This document shows positions 1 to 12,600 of a stretch of 64,000 nucleotides of DNA, one piece after another; the first letter of the stretch is position 1; each line of letters begins with the position of its first letter. Made by a program: the position numbers and the translations under genes. Under the pieces are notes generated by a model. The model did not search any database. It worked only from the letters and a program-made list of their open reading frames with translations, and was not told where the DNA came from. The stretch is from Incurvaria masculella (Eukaryota > Arthropoda > Insecta > Lepidoptera > Incurvariidae). The DNA is taken from NCBI GenBank assembly GCA_946894095.1, contig OX335646.2, positions 11,216,077 to 11,280,076 on the forward strand. Reading direction: 5' to 3'.

Positions 1-2685
1 CTCAAAGTCCCAATCCCGTATTTCAAGAGGATTCTAAGAAGCAATGTTTATGTCTAGTGCGTTTAGTTGCATTGTCGATCTGGAGGCTAACGATGCTGCA
101 TTTTTTAGGGATTTCAGAAGGAGTCCAGTTGCGCATTACTGGCTCCACCGGCTTTGCTCCTCACTTCTCGCTACAGCCTGTAGCCGCTCGACACTGTCTC
201 CCACTTACACTACAGCCCCCCCCCCCCGCCTCTTGCTCAGGTGTCGCGGCTTTATTGCTAAACTTTCCTGTAATCACTGTGCGACACTAGCGAAGCTCGG
301 CACGATTTAACGCCCTTATGCAAACTACATGCTACATACGTTTTAGCTAAGCTGCGGTAAATTGATAAACTAGGCAGGCACGGATTGACAAACTACTTAG
401 GTCGTAGTCTGTTGAAATAACTTTCTTTATGCATCACCAAAAGCTGTTGCATCCAGCACCAAAATTTTTTTTACTTATTTACATTAATCCATGTAGTTTT
501 TTTTACAAATTAATGGCTCTCTGAGCTGTAGACCTCACGAGTCTATCTATGCATAACATAAAACTGCATTAAGTTATATCCGTGATATACGCCTTGTACA
601 CAAATACAAAAATACGTATATCTTGGGTACCAGTTAAGTTGTCAAACGTACAGACGTAGCTCTAAGTTGATTTATTTCATTTGCAAAATTTATGTTTTTT
701 TTTTAATTGACTGAGGAAACAGGCACGAACCATTGTATGGAATTTGATCATCTCGTTATCCTCTTAAAACAAAAAGCTGAGAGGCATTTGTTAATAATGG
801 CGCTACCGCCGTTGTCACAAGATTCTTCAATCCATTAATATTTTCATTATACGAATTTTATTTGCATGTTCCTCTGATTTTATTGTCGATGTCAAAGTTC
901 TTTCTTTGTTTTGTGACATTTTTGAATTTTTTTCGAAATGGCTGAAACATGATTGTTACGTTTTCAACGTTCAAAACTAAATCGACAAAAAATCCATTTT
1001 ATTATCGAACCTGATCACAAAATTTCACGAGAATCGGCTGAGAAAATAGACAGACATTCGTTAGCATTTTTTCCCCAGCTGAAACAGAGACGCTTGGCTC
1101 GGTCAATAACACTAAACATTGTCTACATTTCCCTGAAATGAATCTCCCGAATCATCCCCCCCTCCGTCTCCCCAGTAAAACCTGGGGTCCTTTAAACATG
1201 ATGTGAAGAAGCACCCTGCCGTCGGAATGGATTTCGTAGCCGCTGTGAAAGTAAGAAAGGCCCTGGGCGTCTTTCGGCACCTTTTTTAAGATCTGGAGTA
1301 CGCCATTTCTTGTAAACAATCAAGGCGAGTTGCCGTAGAAATGGGCATCATAACGCAAAGGACCCAGAGGTGTAAGGACGGCTATCCCGAGCGCGACGTC
1401 GCGCGTCGGAGACTCCGCCGCCGCGGGGCATTTGTGTTTTATCGCTCAACTAATTAATGCTAATGAGACTCGTGAGATCTTTATTAAGGTCACAGTCCTC
1501 CCGTCGCGTCGCGCCGCGCCTCCGCCCCTGTTCTAGGGTTGCCATACGTCCCGTAAAATAAGGATTGGTCCAGCTTTTCTTAAGAAATTCGCATTCAGGA
1601 AAATTGGGATGAATGCACTAAACATATTAGATATCGGGACAAACCAATTTATCATTTATAGCGTTATCATTTTTATGTTTTTCTTAGATCCTAATAAACC
1701 TACCTGTACTATGAATCAATGCAAAATCGATCTATCAATGAAACACATTTATTCAAATTCATCGCTATCAAGAATTTCGCTGTATCGACAACACGCCATA
1801 AACCTAGGATTGGGTTCTTATCCGATTTCGTTTCATGACTTGTGGCAGCCCTGGCCGGGTCGCGCGGCGCGGGGAGGGGCGGCGCACCGGCGCGTAATGA
1901 ATTTTTCAGAAGTTGGTGCACCGAGTTTGGGCGAGCGCGCGCGCGTGCGGCGCGAGTGCGGAATGCTGAATGCGCCCCCCCCCCGGCCCGGCGCCCGCCC
2001 CAAACACTCGTCGCCACTAACTTACTTTTTGCACATGAATTAGTTCCGCCAATTTTCGCAGTTAACTGATTTAAACTGTGACTTCAGTTTATGTACCGCG
2101 TAAAACCGAGCTACACTGGTTGTCGTCCATTATTATCTTAGGTTATAAAAATATATATGAATGTGCGTCACCCAATTAAAATATATTGTGGACAACTGTG
2201 TAGAGATCCTGAATGACTTAATTTGTTTTATGTTTACAGGTGCATACATCTTTTAATTTGAGATATCAAATCCATTTTTTTGGCTCCTCTTAATAATACC
2301 TGTGGTCTTAGACTAACTTATATCTCTGTTCGCCTAAATACAAAAGTCCATTCTAAAAATTGCCTTAAAATATGTACTATGTTGACTTTTTAATCTGTTA
2401 TCATATATTTCGAGCGTGTGACATAATGTCGTATATTTCAATAATTTGTGTTACCTTTTTACAAATCCAATTTTCATGCAAAAAGCACTTTGAAACGCAT
2501 TCTAAAAGGGTAGCCACAAAACTAATTACGAAACCTACGCAAAAATAAATAGTTTGGATTAGATCGAAGGCACTACGTCAATGCACATTACTCTAACAAA
2601 TGTTTTTTTATTTCGTTTAACTTGCGATTAACTTATTTAGTTTGAAAGTTGTGGGGTAGTTTTGTAATCTGCCATTTTATATGCT
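1..2685. other. EXT1 upstream intron; no gene recognised
   Basis: Presumed intron 5' of exon A. No open frame here looks like protein. Two GC/CpG-rich patches (about 1380-1435 and 1845-2010, the latter with a C9 run) stand out from the AT-rich background. Poly-C at about 217-226. No recognisable splice-bounded exon was found. Confidence 0.4.
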
Positions 2686-2967
2686 TTTAGGGTTTCGTAC
2701 CCAAAGGGTGCCAACGGAACCCTATTACTAAGCCTCCGCTGTCCGTCCGTCCGTCTGTCACAGGGCTGTATCTCATGAACCGTAATAGGTAGGAAGCTGA
2801 AATTTTCACAGAGTGTGTATTTATTTTGCCGCTATAACAACAAATAGGTAACATTGAAAAATAATAACTAATAAATGGTGACCCCATACAAAAAACGTGA
2901 TTTTGTGGTGTTAAATCTTGTACGGAACCCTTCGTGTGCGGTCCGACTCGCATTCGGCCGGTTTTTT
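2686..2967 (-). mobile_element. Dispersed element K, copy 1
   Basis: A roughly 280-bp element with ends AAAAACCGGC and CCGTACCCTAAAA and an internal GTCC/GGAC microsatellite. Here it runs antisense: a T-rich end and gggtttcgtaccc on the left, cggccggttttt on the right. The same sequence recurs at 3800-4102 (+), 7112-7364 (-) and 53245-53541 (+). No coding capacity; class not assigned. The palindrome CGAGTCGGACTCG lies near the CCGGCC end. Confidence 0.8.
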
Positions 2968-3427
2968 GCTAAATCCGAGTCTGAGCTTTATTGGCAAAAT
3001 TTCGTTACAGAACATTAAAAAAACATTTTCTTTAAGAACACTCCGTGATTTGTACAGAAGGGGTAATTGCGCCGGTTAGAAGAATATTCTGATGCGGTAT
3101 AAGATTCCCAGTTTTTGTGAAACCATTTTGGCCTTGGACTGAACACAATTCCACACATGTCTTTGGACATGTTAAAGCCCAGTATAGGTCGTAGTTCTCC
3201 GAGATAAAAAAAGCTTGACAGCTTGTTGAACATTTTGATTGATGTTCATGCCTTGCCGAAAGACGGTACAATCATCGGTAACTAGGTTTTTTTTTTCAAA
3301 ACCCAAATTTCTCAAATAAAATAATAGTAAAGATTCTATAGATCAATATGTCTGCTGAAATAGAATATGATGTAGCAAGTAAGCACCATAATATTTTGTC
3401 TGCAGCGAAATCTTAATGTGGTTTCAG

Positions 3428-3629
3428 ATTTGACTACGAGCAACTGTTGTCGAACTCAACATTCTGCCTGGTGGCGCGCGGGCGTCGTCTCGGCTCCTAC
3501 CGCTTCCTCGAGGCGCTGGCGGCCGGCTGCGTGCCCGTCCTGCTCAGCAACGGCTGGAGGCTACCCTTCGACGAGCGTATCGACTGGCGGCGCGCAGCGC
3601 TGTGGGCCGACGAGCGGTTACTGCTTCAG
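3428..3629 (+). CDS. ttv: EXT1 exon A (end of GT47 exostosin domain)
   Basis: The exon follows acceptor gtttcag (3421-3427) and ends before donor gtacgt. One leading base completes a split codon, then [15 protein letters not shown] and [19 protein letters not shown] are read, the conserved nucleotide-sugar-binding end of the exostosin domain. It closes with [11 protein letters not shown]. Decayed copies of the 3' half of this exon lie in the following intron (4150-4397). Confidence 0.93.
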
Positions 3630-6600
3630 GTACGTCACATTCGAAATTCCAGTAGCAAGCACATTCCAACGCGATTGCTATGAAGCGCTCGCAGCGCGCG
3701 GAGGTGAGGCGGGAGGAGGTGATCGCACCGCCCGCGCGGGTTGCGGTTAGACGCCCCCCGTGAAGACCGGTCGGCGCGGCGGGGGAAGGGGCACGCCACA
3801 AAAAACCGGCCAAGTGCGAGTCGGACTCGCACACGAGGGGTTCCGTACCATCGTACGGAGTAAGATTTATCCCAAAAATAAAACGTTTTTTGTATGCCCC
3901 TCCTTACTTTTTATTATTTTATAATTTTACCTATTTGTTGTTACAGCGGCAAAATAAATACATAATCTGTAAAAATTTCAGCTTCCTACCTCTTACGGTT
4001 AATGAGATACAGCCCTGTGACAGACGGACGGACGGACGGAAGGACAGCGAAGGCTTAGTAATAGGGTTCCGTTTTCACCCTTTGGGTACGGAATCCTAAA
4101 AACAAGCCGTAGGGTGCTACTGGATTTATGGCGTCGATATTACTTATCATCGGTTGGCGGCGCACAGCGTTGTGGGCAAACGAGCGGTTCCTACTGCAGT
4201 TACGTACATCCCATTGCACTGCTGCATGCGCGTACTTCTCAGCAACAGCACGGGGCTGCCCTTCGATGAGCGCATCAACTGGTGGTGCGCAGCGCTGTGG
4301 GCGGACGAGCTGTTGTTACTGCAGGTACGTTTAGCCCACTGCGCATAACTCGCTCGTACTGCTCAGTAACTGCTAGCGACTACCCTTCGACGAAGTTTTA
4401 CATGGAATCCGATCCAAGCCCAATCTCTACAGTCGACCGGTCACCTATCTAGACTAGAGCACCACCGTGCCAATTCTTAATTAGCCTCTACGATCTAACA
4501 CAGAAAAGTCGCGCTAATGGTCTACCGAGGCTAATCCAAACCGACCGTCATGAAATTAGCCTAACACACCACTTGGGTACTAGGTACCATGCCAGGACCT
4601 TCCTTATATTCGTAGTTAAAATACGGACAATTTTAATTGCCGCTTTGACCATCGATTGTTCCCCCGGGTGGGATTGACCCTACCACCTAGTAAATAAGGA
4701 AGGGGTCCTACAGTTTTACGTAGAATCCGAACCAGGCCATCCTCAACGGTTGAAAACGGTCACCCACCTAAAACCCAACTGCGCTCGCTCAGAGCTGATT
4801 TACCCAGGTTATTAAATTGAAAGGCGTCGCTCTACTATGCTACCGTGGCTGAGAGTTTATAGCCTAAATAATATCCTAGTAAGTAGTGTTACCATAAGAG
4901 GTAATAACGCCACCTGATAATTCGCACCGTGCAGCGTTCTGCCCATATGCAGCCAGCTGAACCCAGCTGCCCATCCGCCGCGTTCGCCCGCGACACTGCA
5001 TCATCTTTATTGCGATACGAGCAGCGCGCCTCTGCCGCTCTCGTCTAGTATATTACGTCCAGATAGCGGTCGTTTGTAATGTCGTTGCCACACGTTCTTT
5101 TAGATATTTCTCTCCCAGGTTTCCGCGCCCAAAATGCTCTGAGATTCTTGCACTGTTTATGGCTGATTCTTTTTTCCAAGTGCGACTAAATGACAACACA
5201 TTTGTCAGTTTTAATGAGCTGATTATTTTAGAAATTTAATAAATTACAAAAATACCATTAAATTACCCACGGACTTAATTGAGAAGGTCAGGGGCACTTG
5301 CCTGCATGTCACTCTAAATTGGCACTAACGTAAGAATTTCAATGAATGACACTTTTGTAAATCAAGTTTTTCTAATTTTTTTTTCAATGTGTATCTTAGT
5401 TTTTAACGTATTCGAACTGTTAACTCGATTGGTATATGTAAGTAATTCTTACCCTCTCAGGAATAAAAAAGGTTTTTAGCCTTCGTAAGCTGTAACATCA
5501 GTCTGCCACTGTCATTTGCATTGTGACTGCCTCACGCACGGCTTCCATTATAATATGGATGGGCACATAGGTCGGTGTGCCGGCGGAGGCGGGCGCACGA
5601 ACGACGACAACTTTACGAGCTTCCTTCGTCTCGGACGGAAATCGGAAATAGGTAACATTTCACGAAGTTTCACATCGCCGCCCGCCCTCCGCATCTCGTG
5701 AGAGCTCGTCGCCTCGGCCTCCGCGCGCCCGCCCCTACTTATCCAATGCCAAAGTACTATAATGTTCGGTCTTTCAAACTGTAAGCTTCTGAAGTAGGTA
5801 ATATGGTGGCAGTAATCGGCGTCTAAAGTTATATACTTATCTATTGAACAGTTCCCCCGCCGATCCTTGCAACCGCAGCGCGCAGGTATCCCTCTTGCCC
5901 GCAATTGTTTAGAACTGATTTGAGCTTCTTCTTAATATATTTTTTATGCAACCTGAAATGGATGGATAATACCCTACAACTACTGATATAAGATCAATAC
6001 ACCACATTCCCGAAGGAATTAGGTGCCACGCCTGGACCTTCCCTTTATGAACACGGTTACACTGAACTGGATGGAAAACACGATCATTTTTTCATTGCCG
6101 CCTCAACCATAGTTTCATCAAATGCTGTGGTACCAACCCGGGCGGGCTTTAAGGTGGCCCATCCCACTCATCTCCCCATACAAAAGGGGAAAGAAGATCA
6201 CGCCCATATTTCTTGTCAGAGATCCAAAGTTTTGCTCAAAATAGCTTTATTTGATCGAACTAGATGTCTGATGACCATTGGCATTGTAAAATTGTGTTTG
6301 GTTTCTAAGTTATAAGATCCGAAAGTTCTAATTTTTCGCGCGTTTTATACAATAATTTTGGAGGCGGATTACGCTATGATAAAGTACGGACATCCTAAAA
6401 AGATTAGTCATCAGACATAGCTTATTTAATCAAGATTTATAATCTATTTGGTTTTTGTTAGATTTTGGACTACAGTGGTCGTGGTTTACTTTTTATACAC
6501 GTTTTTATAGCTAATAAGTTATTTTGTAATTAAAATTTTCGTAAATCTCATCAAATCATACACTATGCACATTGTCTTTTTTGTGGACATGTAGCATCTT

Positions 6601-9600
6601 CCTCATCACGGAGCCTGTCTTATTCTTTGAAACATAGAAGGTCCCAGAGCGCGACAGAACGGTTTTGCACCGTGCCCGCTAATGAGTTAGTCCCGCCGGG
6701 TTGGGCCACCTTGACCCTTCCACCGAGTAGGGGAAGGGAACCTACAGTTTTACATGGGTTCCGAACCATGCAACAGTTCGCATTCATAAGGAAATGCATT
6801 TATCTCTCAGAAAGAGAAATAAAGTGTTGCTTGACCGGGGCGAGGATTTGGGCTGAGAGAAATAGTCGTACTATAATACTAACGAAAAGAAGTACTTTGT
6901 GACTTCACTTTAAATTACTTTGCGATTTAGTCCATATGAAGTAGGTCGAAGTGACGTCACAAAGTACTACTTTTCGTTAGTCTTAACCCCGATTGCGCGA
7001 AGAGACGGCTGAGTTAATCAATGTTCAAACACGACACTCTTAGTGAACCGCATGAAGTTCCTCCCATACTGTCAATACAAAGTGACGTGTTTAATCATAG
7101 GTTGACGTTAATTTTTAGGGTTCCGTACCCAAAGGGTGAAATCGGAACCCTATTACTAATCCTCCGCTGTCCGTCCGTAATAGGTGGGCAGCTGAAATTT
7201 TCACAGAGGGTGTATTTATTTTACCGCTATAACAACAAAAGGGTAAAATAATAAAAACAAATTAAAGGGGTCCCCGTATAAAAACGGTATTTTTTGTGTT
7301 AAATCATGTAAGATGGTACGGAACCTTTCGTGTGCGCATCCGACTCGCACTTAGCCAGTTTTTTGTCCTTTTGTGCACTCGGCCCTTAGTTGCTGTTACG
7401 ACTATTTATCCCAGCCTTAATGATGTGCGACTTTTCACGGCAGGTTCCGGAGCTGGTGCGGTCGGTGCCGGCGGAGCGCGTGCTGGCGCTGCGGCAGCAG
7501 ACGCAGCTGCTGTGGCAGCAGTACTTCTCGTCCGTCGAGAAGATCGTCTTCACAACCATCGAGGTGAACTTCCACAACGTCTAGCTATGAACCTGCGGAC
7601 ACCGTTCAATAGTTCACTAATTAGTATAAATAAATTATTAGTACTTCTTATACGTCGCTCTAATGAATACGTTCACTCATTCGGATAGTGCATCTGGATT
7701 GCTTTACTTGTACTTTGCATGATCAAATAGAAAGCTAAGACATACAAAATTTTAATGAAGGTATGGCCCAACCCTAATATGGCATCTAGCGCGCGTAACT
7801 ACTATGAGACCCGCTGTCTCAAATTTTCAAAAACAACCAACCCAACTAAAACGTACAAACGGCATCAGCCTAACCGCCATCCATTGGCTTTTGACCAACA
7901 TAACGTTTTCCTTGCAAATGCCAATGCCTACTTTTTATCGTTGCGGGTGATGCGCTCTGAGCCTGTAGTCCCGTTGTCACCTAAATTGGCGTTTACGGGA
8001 AACCGATCGACGGGCGTTTCCCGCAAAAACGTCAAAATACATACAAGTTTTTACTAGATATTCTGTGGTTTTACTTCTTCAAGCTGTCAAAGTCATACCT
8101 CGGACTTTCGATTTGTATGAAAACGCGGAATCGGCGTAAACGGCGACGTCGACGTATTTACGGCAACGTTGAGTAAGCTGTCAAATCAAACTCGGACTCG
8201 CAAATGTAAGTTCGATTAACGCCCACTGCGCGCATTTCTCCATACATTTGAAAACGCCAGTCGATCGGTTTGCCGTAAACGCCAATTTAGGTGACAACTG
8301 GGACTACAGGGCCTGTGCATGCCACATGCAAACGTAATCGCACACGTATTGAAGATTTCTATGGGTGACTTGACGAACGCATTTTTAAAATACATTCGCG
8401 CGCGGCGGCGATGTTTCGGCTGTGGCATACGATTCGCCTGTATGGGAACAGTTTTATGGTCACTTTGACCATATGGCAGAGACTCGATGTTGACTGCTTG
8501 CCACTTCTCCTTCCGTTCTCTTCAGTAGCACAACCGCTAACCAGGTATCCCTAAGCATATTTGGAGCAAAAAAGGAAGATAAGATTTTGTTGCACGACTT
8601 AAAAAAAAATCGTCTTTCCTATACATTGTCTTCTTCTTCAGCCTTTGGTTATCCACTGCTGGACGTATGCCTCCCCCAGACTTCGCCAAGTTGTGCTGTC
8701 TCCTGTTTTTCTTCGCCAGTTGTCACCTGCGGTAGGTCATCCTATACATTGAGTGTGAAGGTATTTACCTTTTTTGCTCCAAATATGCCTAGGAATACCT
8801 GGTTAACGTTTCGGCTCAACCTCCCTTAACACCCTGTATAATTACAGCCTGCTCATCGAAAACACACCCTTTTAGACACCCTCCTTATGTGGTGTGGTGT
8901 GGTATCAGCCATCCATGTCCAGAGTGATCGAAGTCTCACGGACTTGAAGTCAACTAGGCCCTCGCAGTCACTGGTAGACTTTTTTGGTTTGTTATATAGC
9001 ATTGTTGACTGGTCAAGGTGTTTGGTTGCGCAGGTACATTTTTCCCTGTTCCTACCAATCCTCTAACCTAAGAATTTTTGCGCAAAAACCGTAACTGAAT
9101 TCACAGCGACTGAAATTCCAACCATAATTTCTCTATCATGCATTTATATGTCGGCTTCACGGCTTCAGATAATCCTGGAGCGCGTGCTGGCGCACCGCAA
9201 CGCGGGCAGGCGAGACGCGCTCGCCTGGAACTCTGCGCCGGGTGCGCTCGCCGTGCTGCCCGACTACGGCGACGCGCGCACGCACTTCCCCTTCCACGCG
9301 GACGCGCTGGCGGCGGCGGACGCGGCGGCGCTCGGCGACTCCGGCCTCCCCTCCGCCGCCCCGCTGCCCGCGCCGCCCGTCGCGCCGCTCGCCGCGCCGC
9401 CGTCGCCGCCGGCCACGCCCGGCGCCGCATTCACGGCGCTGCTATACGCGACTGCCAACTCGCCGGCGCTGCACAAGCTGCTCGGCAACCTCGCGCGCAG
9501 CGAGCACTGCGGCCGGGTGGTGGTGGTGTGGGACAGCGACCGCGCGGCGCCGCGCCTCGACCGGCTGCAGCGGTCGGCGCCGCGCGACCCGCTGCCGCTC

Positions 9601-12600
9601 GTTATCGTCGACGCCGCCGACCATTACCCAGGGTAACTACACTGAATATATTTATATTTTGTATTTCCTTGAAGCAATACACTTGTGTGATAAACTTGTG
9701 TAAATGAACACGTGTCAAATAAGAGCGACCAGATTGGTCGAAAGATGTTGTTTTTGCACAAATTTAATTTGTAACGTAATTCAGTGATATTTCACTACCT
9801 TCCAGAAGTCTAAAGATATGAAATAAATTCACTGTCATATTTGAGACTATACACTGTCATATATCATAGTTAATTACAACAAATTTATCTGATATGTATG
9901 TATGTGTTAAATTCTTTTGTATCACCCTAAAACGCCCTCGCGTTCCACGTGTGGCGCAAGCCCTACCCTATTCCAATTCGTCTCTAAATGTGTGCGTGTG
10001 CAGGGCGGGGGTGGCGGCGCGCTGGCGGCCGCTGTGGGCGCTGGAGACCGCCGGCGTGTTCTCGCTGGACGGCGACGCGACACTGCTGGCGGAGGAGCTC
10101 GACTTCGCGTTCCACGTGTGGTGCCACTTCCCCGAGCGCATCGTTGGCTACCCCGCACGCCACCACTACTGGGACGACGCCAAGGTAACCACATCCACAT
10201 ATTTGTAGCTGGCAACGTGTCGCCTCCATCGCTTATCTTATCCATCGATTAACCGACTTCAAAAAAAGGAGGAGGTCCTCAATTCGTCTGTATGTTTTTT
10301 TTGCTTTTTTTTATTTGATTTATTTGATTATTTGAAATTCGTCCATCGGTCGTTTGTCTGTGCGGTTGTCGCGAGAGCTCTAGCTGAGAGCTGGCTTGTA
10401 GCCTAAATTTGTAAATTGCATCTTTAATTTGTATTGGTCATCTGACCCTCCTGCTTCCACTCGTGATCTTTTTACGGCGAACACGTGCACGTGGGAGGAG
10501 CCGCCTGAGACAGCAAGCATTTTGGGTTGAACCCGGCAGTGGCCCCACCTTTCCCAGAGCGTCTGAAGTGGTGGATCGGTGACGTCGTCGTGTGGCGGCG
10601 CGGTGAGAGATCTCAAATTTTCAAGTTTCGACATTCGTAAACTGAAAAAGTTTCTGCTGCTACCCGGGATCGAACCTGCGTCTCTCGGGTGGCCGCCGGT
10701 GGTCGGTCGGCCGCCTTGCACACTGCGCTACACGGTCTCGACACACCGATCGCGAAATAAGCGTTTGGATCCAACCTTGCCTGTAGTCACCGAAACGACG
10801 ACACATAAACTGAATTAGAATACACGTTATTTCAAACATTCGCACATTTTTAGCACACAAACCCGTTGTTGCAAAAATGAACTGTGATTCCTGTAAGAAA
10901 CCGGTTAAGCCGTCGGAAAAAATTCGTTGCTCCCTGTGCCCTCAATCTTTTCACTTTTTATGTGTAAATATCAGCTTGGACAACTACAAAAAGCTGTCCA
11001 GCTCTGCGCGGGCGGGCTGGAAATGTCCGTCGTGTAAAATAAGTCAAAAAAAAGTGGAAGATAATACGAATACTCCGATAAGAACAAGTCGAAACGAAGT
11101 ACTAAGCCCAGTAACCCGTCCCACAGATACTGAATCTGATAACAATGGTCAAGAGGATTATTTTGCCTCGGGTGTAAACACAAACATGCCAACGGAAATC
11201 CCAGGTTTATCAGGAAATCGGGACATCGAAGCTATTATGCAGATCGTCCGACGGTGTTTGTCATCTGAATTAAGCGCTATCCATACAAAACTTGATGTAT
11301 TACCAGAGCTTAAAAAAACGACTGACTACATCTCGGATGAGTACGATGATCTGAAGAAGCTTTGCACCGAATAATTAGCTACTATCAAGAAACTTCAAGC
11401 GGAGAACACGGAACTACGCAGCAATGTACGCGACCTCAACGCTAGACTCTCCTACCTCGAGCAACAATCGAGAGAGTCTAACCTAGAGATCCAGTGTGTT
11501 CCAGAACACAAAGCGGAGAACCTACTAGCAACCGTAAAACAGCTTGGCAGCGTCATTTCTCGTCCAATAAATGAGTGTGAGATACTAAAGGTTCACCGCG
11601 TAGCAAAAGCCAATCCGGACTCCGAAAGGCCTAAGTCGATTGTTGTAAAACTGCCGTCACCGCGCGTAAGGGATGAAATTCTTGCTGCAGTAGCAAAATT
11701 TAACAAGGCTAACGAGGATGACCGGCTGAATTCATCCCACCTTGGTATTGGCGGCAACAAAATGGCATTCTACGTCAGTGAGCACCTATCGCCCGCAAAT
11801 AAGGCACTGCATGCGGCTACCAGAACCAAGGCGAAAGAGTGTAACTTTAAATTTGTTTGGATTAGGAACGGGCGCATTCTGGTCCGAAAAGACGAACAAA
11901 CCTCCCAAGTGTTAGTTATAAAGGACACGTCCTCGCTCGCTCAACTAGTATAGATTAATTAGGAAACATTCATAAACATTTACTGTATTATTATTTGTTG
12001 TCATGGAGTCCTTAAATATTTATTATCAAAATGTAAGAGGACTGCGAACAAAATTGAACGAAGTGTATTTGCAAATACTTAATAACAACTTTGATGTTAT
12101 TGTTTTCACAGAAACATGGCTGAACGATTCTATATATAACAGAGAAATTTTTGACATGCGTTACAACGTTTTCAGAAGAGATCGTAGCACCACAAGTAAC
12201 CAAAAAAGTGATGGAGGGGGTGTATTGATAGCAGTTTTAAGGAAATATCAAACTATTCGATGTACTTCCTGGCAAAGTTCCTCAGAGGACTTATGGGTAA
12301 CTTTAACACTCCCTTCCCATAAATCTAAAAAACTTCTTCACATTTGTGCGGTCTATATTCCCCCTCCGCCTACCACTGGAAATGTAGAATCTCTATTATC
12401 GAACATTAGTAACATTTTAAATCAACAAATAGGCGAATCAAATATTTTAATCTTGGGAGATTTTAATATTGGAAACATAAAGTGGTGCCGCGATGATAGT
12501 AACCAAATGACTCATTTACATCCCGAAGATCACAACAATGAACTAGGCAACCAGTTAGTGGATTTTATCTCCGTTCACAACCTTTACCAGTACAACGAAA

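Noticed and set aside
1609..2069. Long overlapping frames on both strands around a GC-rich patch
   Set aside because: Composition is driven by GC/poly-C runs; no domain-like pattern or splice sites. Treated as intronic CpG-rich sequence.
5548..5904. 118-codon minus-strand frame in the EXT1 intron
   Set aside because: Follows a GC-rich patch and contains no recognisable motif; no matching splice or promoter context.
9101..9703. Alternative frames over EXT1 exon C on both strands (up to 189 codons)
   Set aside because: Shadows of the real GC-rich exon; Arg/Ala-rich and not conserved, while the chosen frame matches EXT1.
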